Below, in pieces: positions 11,598 through 23,310 of a DNA stretch of 64,000 nt; within the stretch, counting starts at the first letter, position 1; every line of letters starts with the position of its first letter. The notes beneath the pieces were generated by a model. It had not been told where the DNA came from, searched no databases, and was given only the letters and a program-made list of their open reading frames with translations. The stretch covers positions 62,001 through 126,000 of the forward strand of contig WNNJ02001215.1 in the NCBI GenBank assembly GCA_012934845.2, written 5' to 3'. Both the position numbers and the translations under genes were made by a program. The stretch is from Pomphorhynchus laevis (taxonomy: Eukaryota; Acanthocephala; Palaeacanthocephala; Echinorhynchida; Pomphorhynchidae).

Positions 11598-12025
11598 ATA
11601 ATAGTGCACGAATGTGCTGAGTAGACAACTGTCCAGGATTTCTTACGAAATACGGCATTTATACTAAATGGTGTTGCTTGATAGACTGGACTTCGATTCA
11701 CGATTTTTAGTCACCATGTCACTTCTAGACGACCAATGAGTACCCGGCAACACTCATCAGTAGAATGAAGTACTCACTAGCCGTTTCGGTTGCCTGTGTG
11801 ACATTGTGAATAAAGGCGTTTCCGACACTTTGCTTAATTGTGTGAGGTTGAGGCTCTTAACCAGATCGAATTGCTGTGCGGATCATCCTTAAACACTAGA
11901 CAGAGGTTGTTGCTGAATTGTCGCTGCACTCGTTGGATCCTAAATGGATACGGCAGGTATAATAGTAGTGCACGGATGTGCTGAGTAGACAACGGTCCAT
12001 GATTTCTTGTACGAAAATCACTTGA
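11598..12025 (+). repeat. Direct repeat pair, about 360 bp apart
   Basis: A block of about 55 bases (GTGCTGAGTAGACAAC, then GATTTCTT and ACGAAA) occurs near 11,598-11,655 and again near 11,958-12,025. The sequence between holds a possible permuted hammerhead (11,746-11,794). The layout is like a tandem pseudo-LTR of a second PLE type. No ORF is seen. Confidence 0.55.
11746..11794 (-). ncRNA. Possible permuted hammerhead (weak)
   Basis: On the minus strand GGCAAC-C-GAAAC is followed 22 bases later by CTGATGAG-T-GTTGCC. The two core boxes are in the order expected if stem II is the open end, and stem II itself pairs perfectly over six bases (GGCAAC with GTTGCC). I could not draw a convincing stem I or stem III in the 22 bases between, so this may be only a relic. 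Confidence 0.3.
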
Positions 12026-12149
12026 TTCATTGTACCTTTATAATAATGCTGCCAAATTTACTTTATCCATACTGACCGATTAGCTTGTAGTAAATTATAA
12101 CTTTTAAACAATAAAACACTGAAGTAGTTTCTTAATTTCCTACTAACTG

Positions 12150-15100
12150 ATTTGTTTGTACATTAAGATGTATATATCTGTTAGCATCCAAATAACACTT
12201 ACAAACAACAAAATTAACATACAATGCAAGTGTGCACGTCAGAGCTTCAAAAGATTTAAAAAGTGCACCAAAATTACTGCAAAAAAGAAGTTGGAACAGG
12301 CGAAATGTTCGAATGAGAGATTAAGATCTCATTTGTATCACCAGATCTTCTTGATGAGTATGTTGCTTTCTTCTATGGAATTTTTAAAGACATCGGAACA
12401 ATAAATGTTAAACCTATCATGGTATCTTTAAACATTTTGAATTTACCAACCCACCTGGATGATGAAGATGTCGCGGTCTAAAAGTCTAAATTCAAACTCT
12501 CTACCCTACGTCCACTCACAGGGAAGAGTTGACATCCCTTACCGATAGGTTTCGGCTCGGCTTCAATTGCTCATGCTGAAATTCTTGCTAAGTCTAACTC
12601 AAACCCCTTTATGAGGTTTAATCTAAAGTTCGAAGTTATATCAATCGATTATTTCAGTTATATACACTGCAACCAGTGTCACGCTTGAGGGCACTTGTCC
12701 TCTAGCTGCTCCTTACCCAAGAGCTGTGCTATATGTGGCTTAGGCCATAATCTTGAGGCCGGGGGGAGAGATGCATCTCCCCCCCCTTGTGCTCTGATTG
12801 CGGTGGTGCTCACCCCCTGGCCACGCAAGTGTCTTGAATTTAAAGCTTACAATTTTTTTTCTCAATCGACAATCGATATATTTCCGCAAAGAAGGACAAT
12901 TCTTTTTCTAATGTTGCCCCGAGAATGTCTGATACAGAGCTTTTGAGAATCACTGATAGCAAGATTCAAGCAGCTTTCAAACGTATGGAGGACCTGTTCT
13001 TGGCCTTGGCTATGGACTTTTACGCCTTGCCTCAAATTACAAAGGTAGCAATTCTAGATTCCAAGAAAAGGAGGCCTCGGCTCACGTCGTCCCCCCATAA
13101 AGATTGGCAAGCTTCTAAAGGAGAAAAAAGGCCTTTATGGAAAATGAAGATAATGCCCGTGGGCAAGTGCCCACTCTGGATGGCGCTAGTGATGGAGGGG
13201 GTAACCCTTCCACCCCTAGTTTCATCTAGTGTTGAGGCAATTCCACCTAGCTGACCTAACACAATGCAGAGTACTCGTGAGCCTTTTTCACTGAATATTC
13301 TTCAGTGTAATTTGGGAGGAGCTTCTGCCCTTAGACTTCTATCTGGTAGATATGCAGATGTTATAGTCCTTTAGGAGACGCGGTCTATTCGTATTCCCCA
13401 GGACATTACTCGATTCTTCCCACGGCACATTTGTTTCCACTATACTCCGTACATAACCCCACCTCACTCCTCTTCATCTCAAGGTCTTTTAACCTTAGTT
13501 AAATGCTCCTTAAGATCGTATCTTCTACTCAACTATTCTTGTCCAGCCCTGTCTTGTTTAGTAGTTTCACTCTGTAAGAACGGTAAACGCCTCAGTCTAG
13601 CCAATGTCTACATCCGTCCAGGGAAATTCACAAGAACCGTGACCTCCTATATAGGATCATCGATAGCGGCTATGACATGTTACTTGGTGACTTCAACGAC
13701 AGAACTGGTCGTTGGAATAATGCAGCACTTCGCAGACCCAGAAGCGGTTATCTTATTCACAAACCACCGTCCCCCACCTTTCATTGCACATCAACAAATT
13801 CAGTCCTCGACTTATTACTGCTCCATGAGAGGTGGTTGTTGAAACCCCACTGTACGGAGCAGTCGCGACAACATCTGTCCACCTCATGATTTGATTCGCT
13901 TGCGGATAGAAGAGGATACACTGCTTCGAAGGGGATTCCACTTTTATCCAATCAGCGTGGCTTTCTTTCAGGCAGCTCTCCAACGCTTCTCCCGAATTGG
14001 TAATGAGAGTTTAATCGAATTTAATTACTATCTATCTTCGCAAGCTACCGCTATGCCTTCGACAACCTGTAAAGGTCGTATCTACAGTCCCACTCCGACA
14101 AAACTCAAGACCTTAGTATATATGCTCCGTCTCCTTAATCTCTCTCCTTCTGCCAGCAAGTTCTCTCGAAAGAATATTGGAACACTATATATAGGTTCCA
14201 ACTGGGTAAAGATAGAGCAAGCATTGCTTCCCTTAATCCTGCTAGTCATCCTTCTAGAAGATATTCAAGAAGGAGAAGTTCGTGGGTTGGAGGGATAGGG
14301 CATTGGGTTTGATTGGTAATATAGGTTTCGATAAGCTTTTGGAGAAGTCACTATCCCTACATAATTATGGAGCCACTCAATCACCTCAGCCAATCCCGCC
14401 TTGGGGATACTTTAGGAGTAGGGATCTATCTGTCGCAGATATCCTTAACTCCTGGTGACTTCTTCCGGGCACCTCCAAATCCGTCGCTCTACTCTCTTCT
14501 CGTGCCTGCCAGCTTTTGTCAGCCGAACAAAGAAAAGTGGCCATCACTATGCTATTAGCCGCCTTATCCGATGTGGCCGGCATCAACATTAGTAGACGTA
14601 TATTTTTACCTAAGAAAAATCCGGTCTCTTGTCCTAAAGACCTGCTGCCCATATCGATTCAAAATTCCCTCGTCTCAATCTACGAAAAAACGCTTGCGCG
14701 TAGAATCCGCGATCATCTGAGTAAGCAAAATTTAATTCCACCAAGTTTCCATGGGCTCGCCAAAGGTCGCTCGGTTTATCAACTGTAGGTGAAGAGCATC
14801 AGTTCTGTCAGGATAATTGTCATCAACTTGCTGTGGCTGTATTCCTTGATTTTTCTGCTGCATTTGACCGCATCTTTATTCCCTTTGTATCTATTCTTTC
14901 AGGTTCCTCGGGTTGTCTGCGAGAATTGTTAACAGGGTAGAGATACTGCTGTACACCAAACGATTCTATTATGAAGACGACCCTGATGCGCGTCAGTTCT
15001 ACCCTATTACGGGTGTGCCCCAAGGATCCTCTCTTTCTCCTATTGTGTTCCTTGCTGCTTCCATTTAACTCTAAAATATTTAAACGTGAACAACGTCTAG

Positions 15101-15690
15101 TGGTATACGCTGATGATACCACAGCCATGTTCTCTGGACGCAGGTGCAAAGACGTAGTCTCGGACATCAGCCGTTTCTTTTTAAAACTAAAAGACCAGTT
15201 ACCCAAGTCTAATCTTATTTTTAACTCCGCTAAATCGCAGGTGGTTGTCTTTCATAGCGCCCCTGCAACACAGCAAAAACTTAAGAGATTAGCACTCTCC
15301 TCCATTTTGACTAATCAACCCCTCCCTGTCTTTACGAGTCGAGTAAAATACCAGGGTTCACCGTTACAGTGAACTGGTCGGCAAAGCCGACCTGGATATA
15401 CTTAAACGTATCCTGAAGAGAGCTAGGTGGTTCCTGAAGCTGCTAATCTCGCGTTTACCCAGCATAGTCCGCCTCGATTGGACTCTTCGGGGGGGGGTGA
15501 AATGACCCCGGGTGGTTCAGTCGAAGGGTGGCGTGTTGGATTGGCTGTGGTGCTCAGATCCCACCGGACCTGTGGCCGTGAATAGAGAATACTTTACAGT
15601 TGTAAATTGCGATGAACCTCTGATTTGACTTTTCTTTTTAACTGACATTGACATTATTTATTTACTCTACGCTATGTATCATTTTATTAA
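12150..15690 (+). mobile_element. LINE-B copy (I/Jockey/R1 group), nearly full length, decayed
   Basis: A plus-strand LINE of about 3.5 kb. ORF1 traces run from about 12,300 to 13,255 (KPIMVSLNILNLP, then a CCHC-type knuckle CAICGLGHN near 12,730). The endonuclease begins near 13,264 (EPFSLNILQCN) and includes GDFNDRTGRW near 13,683. The reverse transcriptase spans about 14,500-15,370 with YADDTTAMFSG near 15,100. The 3' end has the conserved WLCWCSDPTG-like tail and a TTATTATTA run before 15,720. Many shifts and stops break it. The same family occurs at 1-350, 24.1-25.1, 52.4-56.2 and 57.4-59.7 kb. Confidence 0.85.
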
Positions 15691-15943
15691 GAAAATCTTT
15701 ATTATTATTACTTACAAACAACGTGTTTACCGTTATAGAATCATTTCGTATGATATGCTCATTCATCAGAAAATAAAAGGTTCTGTTATTTATTCATGTT
15801 TCACTAATTAATATAAAAATATTCGTTATCTAATAATTCTTTATTTTAAAAACATTTTTAATTTATATAGATGTCGATATATTGATGTTATTAGTTCAGA
15901 GAATATTTTATTGTTAACGATATCACAGCTACAGAATTATAAT

Positions 15944-16085
15944 ATGGAGGCCAATAAACTTGATGCATTGGAATGCCTGAGAAGAGCTGAATTATTGCTT
16001 AATACCGGTTTGGAAATTAAGCGGGACAGTGTATTAGGCTTACTTAAAAAATCTATTCGATTATATCCAACAGAAAAAGCCAAAA
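15944..16085 (+). CDS. DNAJB12: DNAJB12/14-type ER J-protein, exon 1
   Basis: First exon of a gene that runs to 34,089. DNAJB12/14 proteins are ER tail-side membrane chaperones: a cytosolic J domain stimulates Hsp70 ATPase, a single membrane span anchors the protein, and a DUF1977 domain follows. They serve ER-associated degradation. The start is the ATG of MEANKLDALECLRRAE, which aligns with the N-terminal helices of human DNAJB14 (MEGNRDEAEKCVEIAREAL). The exon ends at ATCCAACAGAAAAAGCCAAA A|GTAAGT, a consensus donor, in phase 1. Joining to 17,545 gives PTEKAKKLLDKV, matching the human run PSARALLEIIM. The single-gene identity rests on this and on the later exons. I cannot tell DNAJB12 from DNAJB14, which split in vertebrates. 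Confidence 0.85.
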
Positions 16086-16639
16086 GTAAGTTGTATTTTG
16101 TCACTGCCTCATAAATGTCAATATATCACACGCTATTAAAATTATATATGACACTATACGTTCAATTCTGGTTAATAATGGTCAACTGTAATGTTACTGA
16201 TTATGTGAGCAGGTATTGACCACAACATTATACGCAAAACACGAACCAGACATTTTGAACTGAGAAATTATGTATTTACATATAATGGGAATCAGTAATT
16301 AACCGTCTAAAATAGTGTATATAATTGATACACTATATCGGGCATTCAGTCATATACCCAAAGTATTATGCCTGTATATAATATATAATAATTCGTGGGT
16401 ATTTTAGTAATCAAAAAAGGATTAAGTTGATTACCAAAAATAACTCTTGGAATACGATTTTCGTATTCGAGTATAATTTTCTTAAATGCATTCCTTTAAT
16501 TAAAATATACATGATTTTGTTAAAGGCATTCCGTTAATTGAAATGTAATTGATTATGTAAATTAATACATTCATTTAATTAATTTATTCTAAAAACTAAA
16601 TTAGTTTAATGATATTATATTTATGACTAATTCTATTAA

Positions 16640-16935
16640 CTTAATTTAGTTATAAGAAATAGAATCTGAACCTGATAACATACAGTTACATATTATGACC
16701 TCTTATCTCTATTCTGATATATCTGCTGTTATTTATTAGCCAATTCATAAAAATTGACTTTTATTTTAAATTTCAATTTTAAATTTTGATTTGATTTAAA
16801 TTATTTAAAATGTTATTGATAATTATTTATTATTATTTAATTATATTATTTAATTATTTATGTTTTAACAATATTTTTAATTTATAAATAGTATAAAATA
16901 CGTAGACTTTGTTAGCTGATCTGATTAATAATATG
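16640..16935 (+). mobile_element. Partial terminal repeat of the Naiad-like PLE (in intron 1)
   Basis: The stretch has GAACCTGATAACATA, then GCTGTTATTTATTAGCCAAT and, at the right end, AAATACGTAGACTTTGTTAG. These landmarks and their order match the terminal repeat of the element seen entire at 50,486-50,815. Only the 3' half of the structured motif is left here. The rest of this intron is AT-rich with no other feature I recognise. Confidence 0.6.
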
Positions 16936-17544
16936 TGTGAATCATAGTTTAAGAAATTTTGTTTGAAATATTTTCAAACTATCAAAGTTTTAATTTTTAT
17001 TTATTTCTAATTGAAAGAAAATCGTTTTTTTTGTTAATAAAAATTAATTTCCTACAAAATAGACATAAGAATGATTAAACTTTGGAGAATATATTTTTAC
17101 CCGATTATATAGATGATATAAGGCATTTGTACCCTAGTTAATTTAGCTTCTCGACATCCGTAGATCAGTCCTATCACTCGTATTCTTTGTATATTTGCAC
17201 ATGTTTGATCTATTATCATAATTTTTTAGTGAATACAAAAGTGTATATTATGTGCAATTTTATCTTTGTCAATACTAAACCATATTTCGTATACCTGATT
17301 ATATATTTTATTCTAAATCAGATTGGTTTTGCTGATTTGATAAAATATTTGGTCGCTAATCGTTTTTTATATAATGAAAATAAATTGATTCAGATGATTA
17401 CAGTTGACTATTAAAGTAATTTTATTTGGTCATTAAAATAGATTATTCATTGTCGTCTTGTCTTATAAAATAATACGTGTTATGCAACGACTTTTCCAGA
17501 CTTTACTGTGAATTAACATAATCGTCGTTGCTTTTTGTCTTTAG

Positions 17545-17725
17545 AACTTTTAGACAAAGTAATTTCTGCAATGGCTTCTGAACACAAACGTTTAAGTGAC
17601 GACGATATTAGTGATAGCAGCGATGTCCATAAGGATCATCATCAACCTAATGCTTCAAATGGACGAAGAATCTTTAACGACGATAGCCAAACCCGTAGCG
17701 ATGACCAGCGCATTGCAATGGAAAG
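17545..17725 (+). CDS. DNAJB12: DNAJB12/14-type J-protein, exon 2
   Basis: The acceptor is TTTTTGTCTTTAG and the donor GAAAG|GTACTT. Phase 1 in, phase 2 out. It encodes KLLDKVISAMASEHKRLSDD, then an acidic, serine- and histidine-rich linker (DVHKDHHQPNASNGRR) before the J domain. Linkers of this sort are variable in the family. The next intron (17,726-17,778) is only 53 bases. Confidence 0.85.
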
Positions 17726-17778
17726 GTACTTTCGTAAATTAAAGTACCTAAACATAAATTAACTTTACAAATATTTAG

Positions 17779-17924
17779 AGTTCTTAACGGTAAAACATTG
17801 TACGATATGTTAGGTGTTAGTAGAACAGCGTCGTTTACAGAAATTTCCAAGTCATATCGCAAGCTTGCTCTCCTTTTACACCCCGATAAAAATAGAGTCA
17901 CTGGATCTGCGGATTGTTTTAAAG
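17779..17924 (+). CDS. DNAJB12: DNAJB12/14-type J-protein, exon 3 (first part of J domain)
   Basis: After the acceptor ATATTTAG the frame reads [20 protein letters not shown], then [17 protein letters not shown]. This is the J domain, with helix II (YRKLAL) and the HPD tripeptide needed to stimulate Hsp70. The YDMLGVSR start equals human YEILGVSR. The donor is TTAAAG|GTGTCA, phase 1. A 68-base intron (17,925-17,992) follows, and reading straight through it would end the frame at a stop. Confidence 0.9.
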
Positions 17925-17992
17925 GTGTCATTGTTTTTAAGATTGTAAAACGTTTTTTTTTCTTAAACAATAAATGTTTTTAAAACTGACAG

Positions 17993-18202
17993 CTGTAGCA
18001 CGAGCTTTCAAAATTCTCGGTGATTCGAAATCAAGGGCAGAATACGATCTTAGTCTTTCAAACCCGTTATCGTCATCTCAGAGACGCCACGGATCAACTG
18101 CTACCGTATATCGTTGCGGTTCTAATCTTTTTAATGTTTGGTCAGACGACGATGATTTTTCAGCTGAAGAATTTTTCAATGCATTCTTCGCAAGGCCATC
18201 TG
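17993..18202 (+). CDS. DNAJB12: DNAJB12/14-type J-protein, exon 4 (end of J domain)
   Basis: The acceptor is AAAACTGACAG. It encodes AVARAFKILGDSKSRAEYDL, matching helices III-IV of the J domain (human AIGTAYAVLSNPEKRKQYD), then SDDDDFSAEEFFNAFFARPSG, which equals the human segment DLFNIFFGGGFPSG. The donor is CATCTG|GTTAGT, phase 1. The next intron is about 9.6 kb and full of retroelements. Confidence 0.88.
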
Positions 18203-18330
18203 GTTAGTTATCTTTTTCCTTTGTGTATCTTTAAATAATTGAAGGTTTTTTTTCAAACTATTTAACTAAACGCACCGATATCCCAAATGTATATTAATAC
18301 CGAAAATAAAACATACGTATTTTTGTTTAG

Positions 18331-18432
18331 CAGGACCCATTTATTTTTATACTCTTGTCATTAATGTACTTTTGCTGCTATTCTTACCAGCGATTTGGTC
18401 ACCCAAATCTCTGCAAAAGAGCAACACAATTA
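18331..18432 (+). CDS. Possible alternative last exon with membrane segment
   Basis: The run GTATTTTTGTTTAG makes a good acceptor 128 bases after exon 4. In the phase that exon 4 demands, the frame gives AGPIYFYTLVINVLLLLFLP, then AIWSPKSLQKSNTIIDE and stop. An AATAAA hexamer overlaps the stop codon. A J-protein ending here would have the J domain and a short hydrophobic tail but lack DUF1977. In AT-rich DNA such a hydrophobic frame can arise by chance, so I give it low confidence. Confidence 0.3.
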
Positions 18433-19019
18433 TTGACGAGTAATAAAGTTGTTATATTAGCTGCCATTATGAAGGAAACTTTGAGTAATGATTCACTCTG
18501 TTCTAGTGTGTACTAACTGTGCTTGTTGCTATGAGTGGTCGTTACTTTCCCACTCATACTAATATCAGCTGAAATAAAATTCAATATTATCGGGCATTGC
18601 TTGGGAACTTTCGCTTACAAATTTACTAACACTTATTGTGCCATATGAACTCCTATGACAAGCCGCAAGGCATAGTATACCCACTTCCAGTTTAATATGT
18701 AACATATGTAATTAAGCAAGATTTAGATTAATTCATAAGTTACGGAAAAACCTATTGTACACACGGAAACGTAAATAATATTTTGTTTACTGAATTTTAT
18801 ACTGATAATAGAGTCAGTTTGCTCAGCATGTGTTTTTAGCACTTGTGATTATTTAAAAAGATCTAACCTAGATATCTAGAGTAATTGTTTCATAATATGC
18901 AAAATTATGCGTTCTAATTAAGTACGTATTTAACAAAATATTAATCTAAATTTTGTTTATATTCAATTTGTATTTCAGCCTGTATATATAAAATATATTT
19001 AGCCAATGCAAAATATTTA

Positions 19020-19735
19020 ATTTATTTAAATTAAATATTCCCAGTCAGTAGTGACCCCGACTTTGCCGACTGTAAATTAATGTGGTCCTCGCTTATCACC
19101 ACTGAGTCATCGAAGGATGTACAAAAGCAGGGTTCTTGGATCAGGCCTGTTTACCAACAGATAAGACGACGGATATTGGATTCGGCGTCTGATCCTTCAG
19201 AAATTGCACGTCTGCAAGCGATTGAGGGAAATGCGGCGGGTTCATTTCTAGAAGCCGTCCCATGCGCCTCTACAGATAAAAGGCTGGACGACGAAACCGT
19301 GAGAATTGCAGTTGGCCTACGTTTGGGACTTCGTATATGTGCAGCGCATATTGTGCCCTGGGAACGTGGGAGGCTTCTCGCATGGGATTATACATGCGTG
19401 AACACCCTGGCATCCTCCTATTTGGCCCGTTCATTACTAGGTGCAGACACGTTGGCATCGGACGCCGAGAGAAAAAAGCGCACAAAGTATAGTCACCTGA
19501 ATCTCACTTTCACGGTTTTGTATCTATAGCTGTCGAATCCCTGGGCGCACTTGGAAAAAACGCGGAAGTTTTCTTGATATTACTCGGAAGGAAAATCCAG
19601 CGAGCGACCAGCGACCTACGCTCGGGGAGATTTCTGCTACAGAGGATCCGCGCAGCCATTTTAGAGGGGTAACGGGGCATGCATCAGGGAGACGATCGTT
19701 GGCAGATCACCAGAAAAATATAATTTCTGACTATA
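19020..19735 (+). mobile_element. C-terminal fragment of a reverse-transcriptase polyprotein
   Basis: The frame at 19,080-19,529 gives RLQAIEGNAAGSFLEAVPCA, then VRIAVGLRLGLRIC and ADTLASDAERKKRTKYSHL. A later frame adds VESLGALGKN. This block is known from the region after the RT domain of many animal retroelement proteins (WL.A.P, then LRLGL, then AE.RK..KY and VETLG). It ends near 19,735. No RT domain is left. I cannot assign the family. Confidence 0.6.
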
Positions 19736-19858
19736 TTTTCTTGTAGCAATTTGTAATTATAATGTATCTATAAAATTGTATTTATTTAAAATTGATAATT
19801 TATTCCAAATATAGATAAAATATCATTTAAAAGAATTTTAATTAAAATTTTGTTATTT

Positions 19859-19985
19859 TAGAATCTTTAAGATCTTTAAATTAGTATACAGTATAATTAA
19901 TTTGCCAGATTGAATATGAAAGGTTTTAAGGATGAAGACATGTTACACATTTTTTCTCTAAACTACTTAAGTTTAGAGAAAACGT
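19859..19985 (+). repeat. Minisatellite unit left of the RTE-like LINE
   Basis: One unit of about 120 bases: AGAATCTTTAAGATC, ATTAGTATACAGTATAATTA, GAAAGGTTTTAAGG. The same unit occurs at least twice more to the right of the LINE at 23,028-23,268. Confidence 0.75.
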
Positions 19986-19989
19986 AATC

Positions 19990-22900
19990 GACTGTGCCGC
20001 TATGTAATAGTCGATTAAGTTTTCAGTTGGCACCTATGGCCAATTAGCCTCTTTGTGGAGCGGCCCAGGCAACGTATGTTCGGCATTAATCGATCAACGG
20101 CTAAATAATTGGCAAGCTTGCATCACACGTAGGGATAGCCCTTTCATAAATTATCTCAGATCACTCCGATGACTCTAACGGCGGATTGGACAATGGACGA
20201 AAATGCTGAGGAGAGTAACGGAGGCCTGTTTCCCTACAATAGCCATGTTTGATCATTAAAGGATATTGGGAACGGGAAATAGTGGAACAAACAAAATCAC
20301 TTCATCCAATCCAACGGCAAATTGGACAATGGACAAAAAGGTGGAAGAGAGTCACGGATGCCTGTTCCATTATAGCAGCGATGTTGAATATCAGGAACGT
20401 GAGATAGCTGAACAAACAAAATAAAGACAATGAAAATGACAAGCAAGAAATTTACAAAAAAAATAGATTAGCAACGATGAACAATAGTCAGTTCACCACT
20501 GGCAAGAGGAGTTTTTATTGTCAGGTGCCGTGTGACCCGGCATTTGTACGGAGACAGCGAAAGAGGTATCAGCATTCCAAGCGGACTAGCCTTTATGTAG
20601 GAACGTGGAATGTCATCTCGCTGGGGGATGGAACCAGAATTAGTTAGAGATATGGTTCGCTTCGGTCTAGAAATAGTCAGAGTGACTTCTCTTCACTATT
20701 CTGGAACTGGAACTAAACTTTTGGATAAAGGTTGGACCTTGAACTATTCGGGAGTTACCAACGGAAAGCGACGGCAGGCAGGTGTAGGGATACTTACAAG
20801 TTCCCGGTTGTCGTTCGTGGTAGAGAGGTTTAACCAAGTGGACCAAAGGCTGGCGTCTTTGAGATTTTTAGCCAAAGAAGGAAAGGGGATAACTGTTGTG
20901 TGTGCATGTGCTCCCAACATTATCTCGAAATACCCATTCTTCGTGGAAGATCTCCAGGCTCTGCTTGATAGTATTCCTGTAGCAGATTCCCTCGTTATAT
21001 TGGTGACTTCAATGCTCATATTGGTAGCTACAGTAGCACTTGAAAAAAGTGTTGGTGATTAACGGACTCTCCGATCTGAATGCAAGTTGTGTTTAATTAT
21101 TGCACTTTTGTTCTCGAAACAATTTGTGCATAACCAATACCATGTTTGAACATAAGGAGATCCATCGATGCACATGGCATCAGGATTCTCTCAATCAAAG
21201 ATCAGTGATCGATTTTGTAATTGTTTCATCTGATCTGCAACGTTATGTTCTGGACACTCGTGTGAAGAGAGGGGCTGAGCTGTCAACCGATCACTACCTT
21301 GTAATTAGTAAATTCCGATGGCCGTATCGGATGCTAGACAAATCTGGTATACCCAAACGTTGTGTAAGGAAAATGCATTTTAGGAGTATATTTAATCCAG
21401 TTGATATGCCTTCTCTTATAGAAGTAGGGCGTTTAGAACCATCGAAAGAGCTCATCTCTCTGGAATAAGTCATTGATGTTGTTAAAAACTTCGTAATGGC
21501 AAGTCTTTGGAAGTAGACGAAATTCGACCTGAAGTTTTAAAGGCTCTCGGCGTTGTTGGCATGAAGTAGCTAATACGGATCTTTAACGTTGTATTAAAGT
21601 CTTGCAAGGTTCCTAGTAAGTGGCGAACAAGGGTTGTAGTTTCGATATTTAAGAAATGTGGCAGAGGAGTGCGTTGCAATTATCGGGGCATCACTTATTT
21701 TAGCCAAACTGTAAGCTATTTACTAGGATTCTTGAGTTAAGGATACGGTTTTTAGTTGAGGAACAGTTGTAAGAGTAACAGTCGGCTTTCGTCCAGTCGT
21801 GAAACTACTGATCAGCTCTTTATTCTCTCTACTATCATTGAACGGTCTTGGAAGTTCGCTCAACAGGGCTACATGTGCTTTGTAGATTTGGAGAAAGCGC
21901 TCGAGCGAGTTTCGCGAAAGAGGTTGTCGGAGGTACTAAAGGTGTATGGAATACGACATCATCTTCGGGTATCTGTGGCTTCTCCGTATGAACAAAGTAT
22001 GAGATGTGTTCGTGTTATAGGTAGGAAGTCTGAATCATTTTCAATATGCGTTGGGCTTGATCAGGGTTCTTATTTGTCTTCCACTTTTGTTCCTTGTTTA
22101 CATGGACAGAATTACCGGATGGGCTGCTCTGTCAGGTGCCGGTCTTTAGTTCGGTTCATGCAGGATACCATCTCTGCTTTTTGTAGTTGATGCCATCGTG
22201 TTGGCTTCTTGTCTTGAGGACTTACAATGACTACAAGATCGATTTACGATGAAATGCCTAGCAACATGAATGTTGGTTAGTACATCCAAGACTGTCAATA
22301 TGTGTTCGTCTAGGATTCAGACGTCAATGCCAACCCGGATTGAGGAAAAGATTCTTCCAGATGTGGTTACTTCAAGTATGTTGTGGTATTGTTCTCGAGG
22401 GACGGCGGGAACATCAGAAAGATTGAGAAGCGGATCTGTGTAGCTAACGCAGCAATGCGTTTGTACAGTCTATCGTGGTGAAGCGGGAGTTTAGTCTTTA
22501 GGCGAAGCTTTCGGCTTAACGCGTAATCTTCGTTCCTATCTTAACCTATCATCATGAGCCTTAGGTTATGACCGTTTGGATAATATATTGGATACAGGCG
22601 ACCAAAATAAGGTTTTTTCGCGGTGTGGCCGGTTTAGCTTTAGAGATAAGGTTAGGAATTTGGAAATCCGGGATGGACTAGGAGTAAAGTCGCTGCTTCT
22701 CCACATCGAAGAAAGTCAGTTGATGCAGCTAGGACTGGCTCTGAGGATGTCTAAGGATCGCCTTCCTCGAAGGGTTTTTATGTCAGACTCTCTGGAAAGA
22801 GACCTCGAGGTAGACATCGATACAGATAGATAGATCAAATTTTGAAACTGGCCGAAGAACGTTTTAGGTTATCTGAAAGAGAATTGTGGTATTTGCTCAA

Positions 22901-23020
22901 GATCGCGATGTCTAGAGTAGTTTAATTTGTACGCTGCCTCCACGATCCGACACCCGGACCAGTGGTTGGCAAGAAAAATCAGGTGTACTTATTTTTTCTT
23001 GCCAGGAAATTGTTGTTGTT
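19990..23020 (+). mobile_element. RTE-like LINE inserted in a minisatellite
   Basis: The AP-endonuclease lies near 20,590-21,060: YVGTWNVISLGDGTRISRDM, then GAGVGIL-like and LVILGDFNAHIG-like runs. RT traces follow near 21,760-22,180 (FVDLEKALERV, a variant of the family FVDLEKAFDRV). The C-terminal part at 22,576-22,833 has GVKSLLLHIEESQLMQLGLA, then LPRRVFMSDS, the typical tail of this LINE type. Near the 3' end (22,972-23,006) GGCAAGAAAAA faces TTTTTCTTGCC, a terminal hairpin. Frames are shifted repeatedly, so the copy is dead. Its span agrees with a near full-length element. Confidence 0.8.
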
Positions 23021-23027
23021 ACTTAAG

Positions 23028-23310
23028 TTTAAAAGAATTTTTAGTATCTTTAAATTAGTATACTGTATAATTAATTTGTCAGATTGAATCTGAAAGGTTT
23101 TAAGGAGGAAGACAAGTAGTACATTTTGTTCTTCTCTAAACTTAAGTTTAACAGAATCTTTAGGATTTAAAATTAATACACAGTATAATTAATTTGTCAG
23201 ATTAAATCGGAAAGGTTTTAAGGAGGAATACATGATGTCGTACATTTTGTTTTTCTTTAAACTACTCAAGTATTACATAATCTTTAGAATTTAAAATTAG
23301 TATGTAGACT
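23028..23310 (+). repeat. Minisatellite units right of the RTE-like LINE
   Basis: Two units of about 120 bases (23,028-23,146 and 23,147-23,268) and the start of a third. Each has TAGTAT or TAATACACAG, GTATAATTAATTTGTCAG and GGTTTTAAGGAGGAA. Confidence 0.75.
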
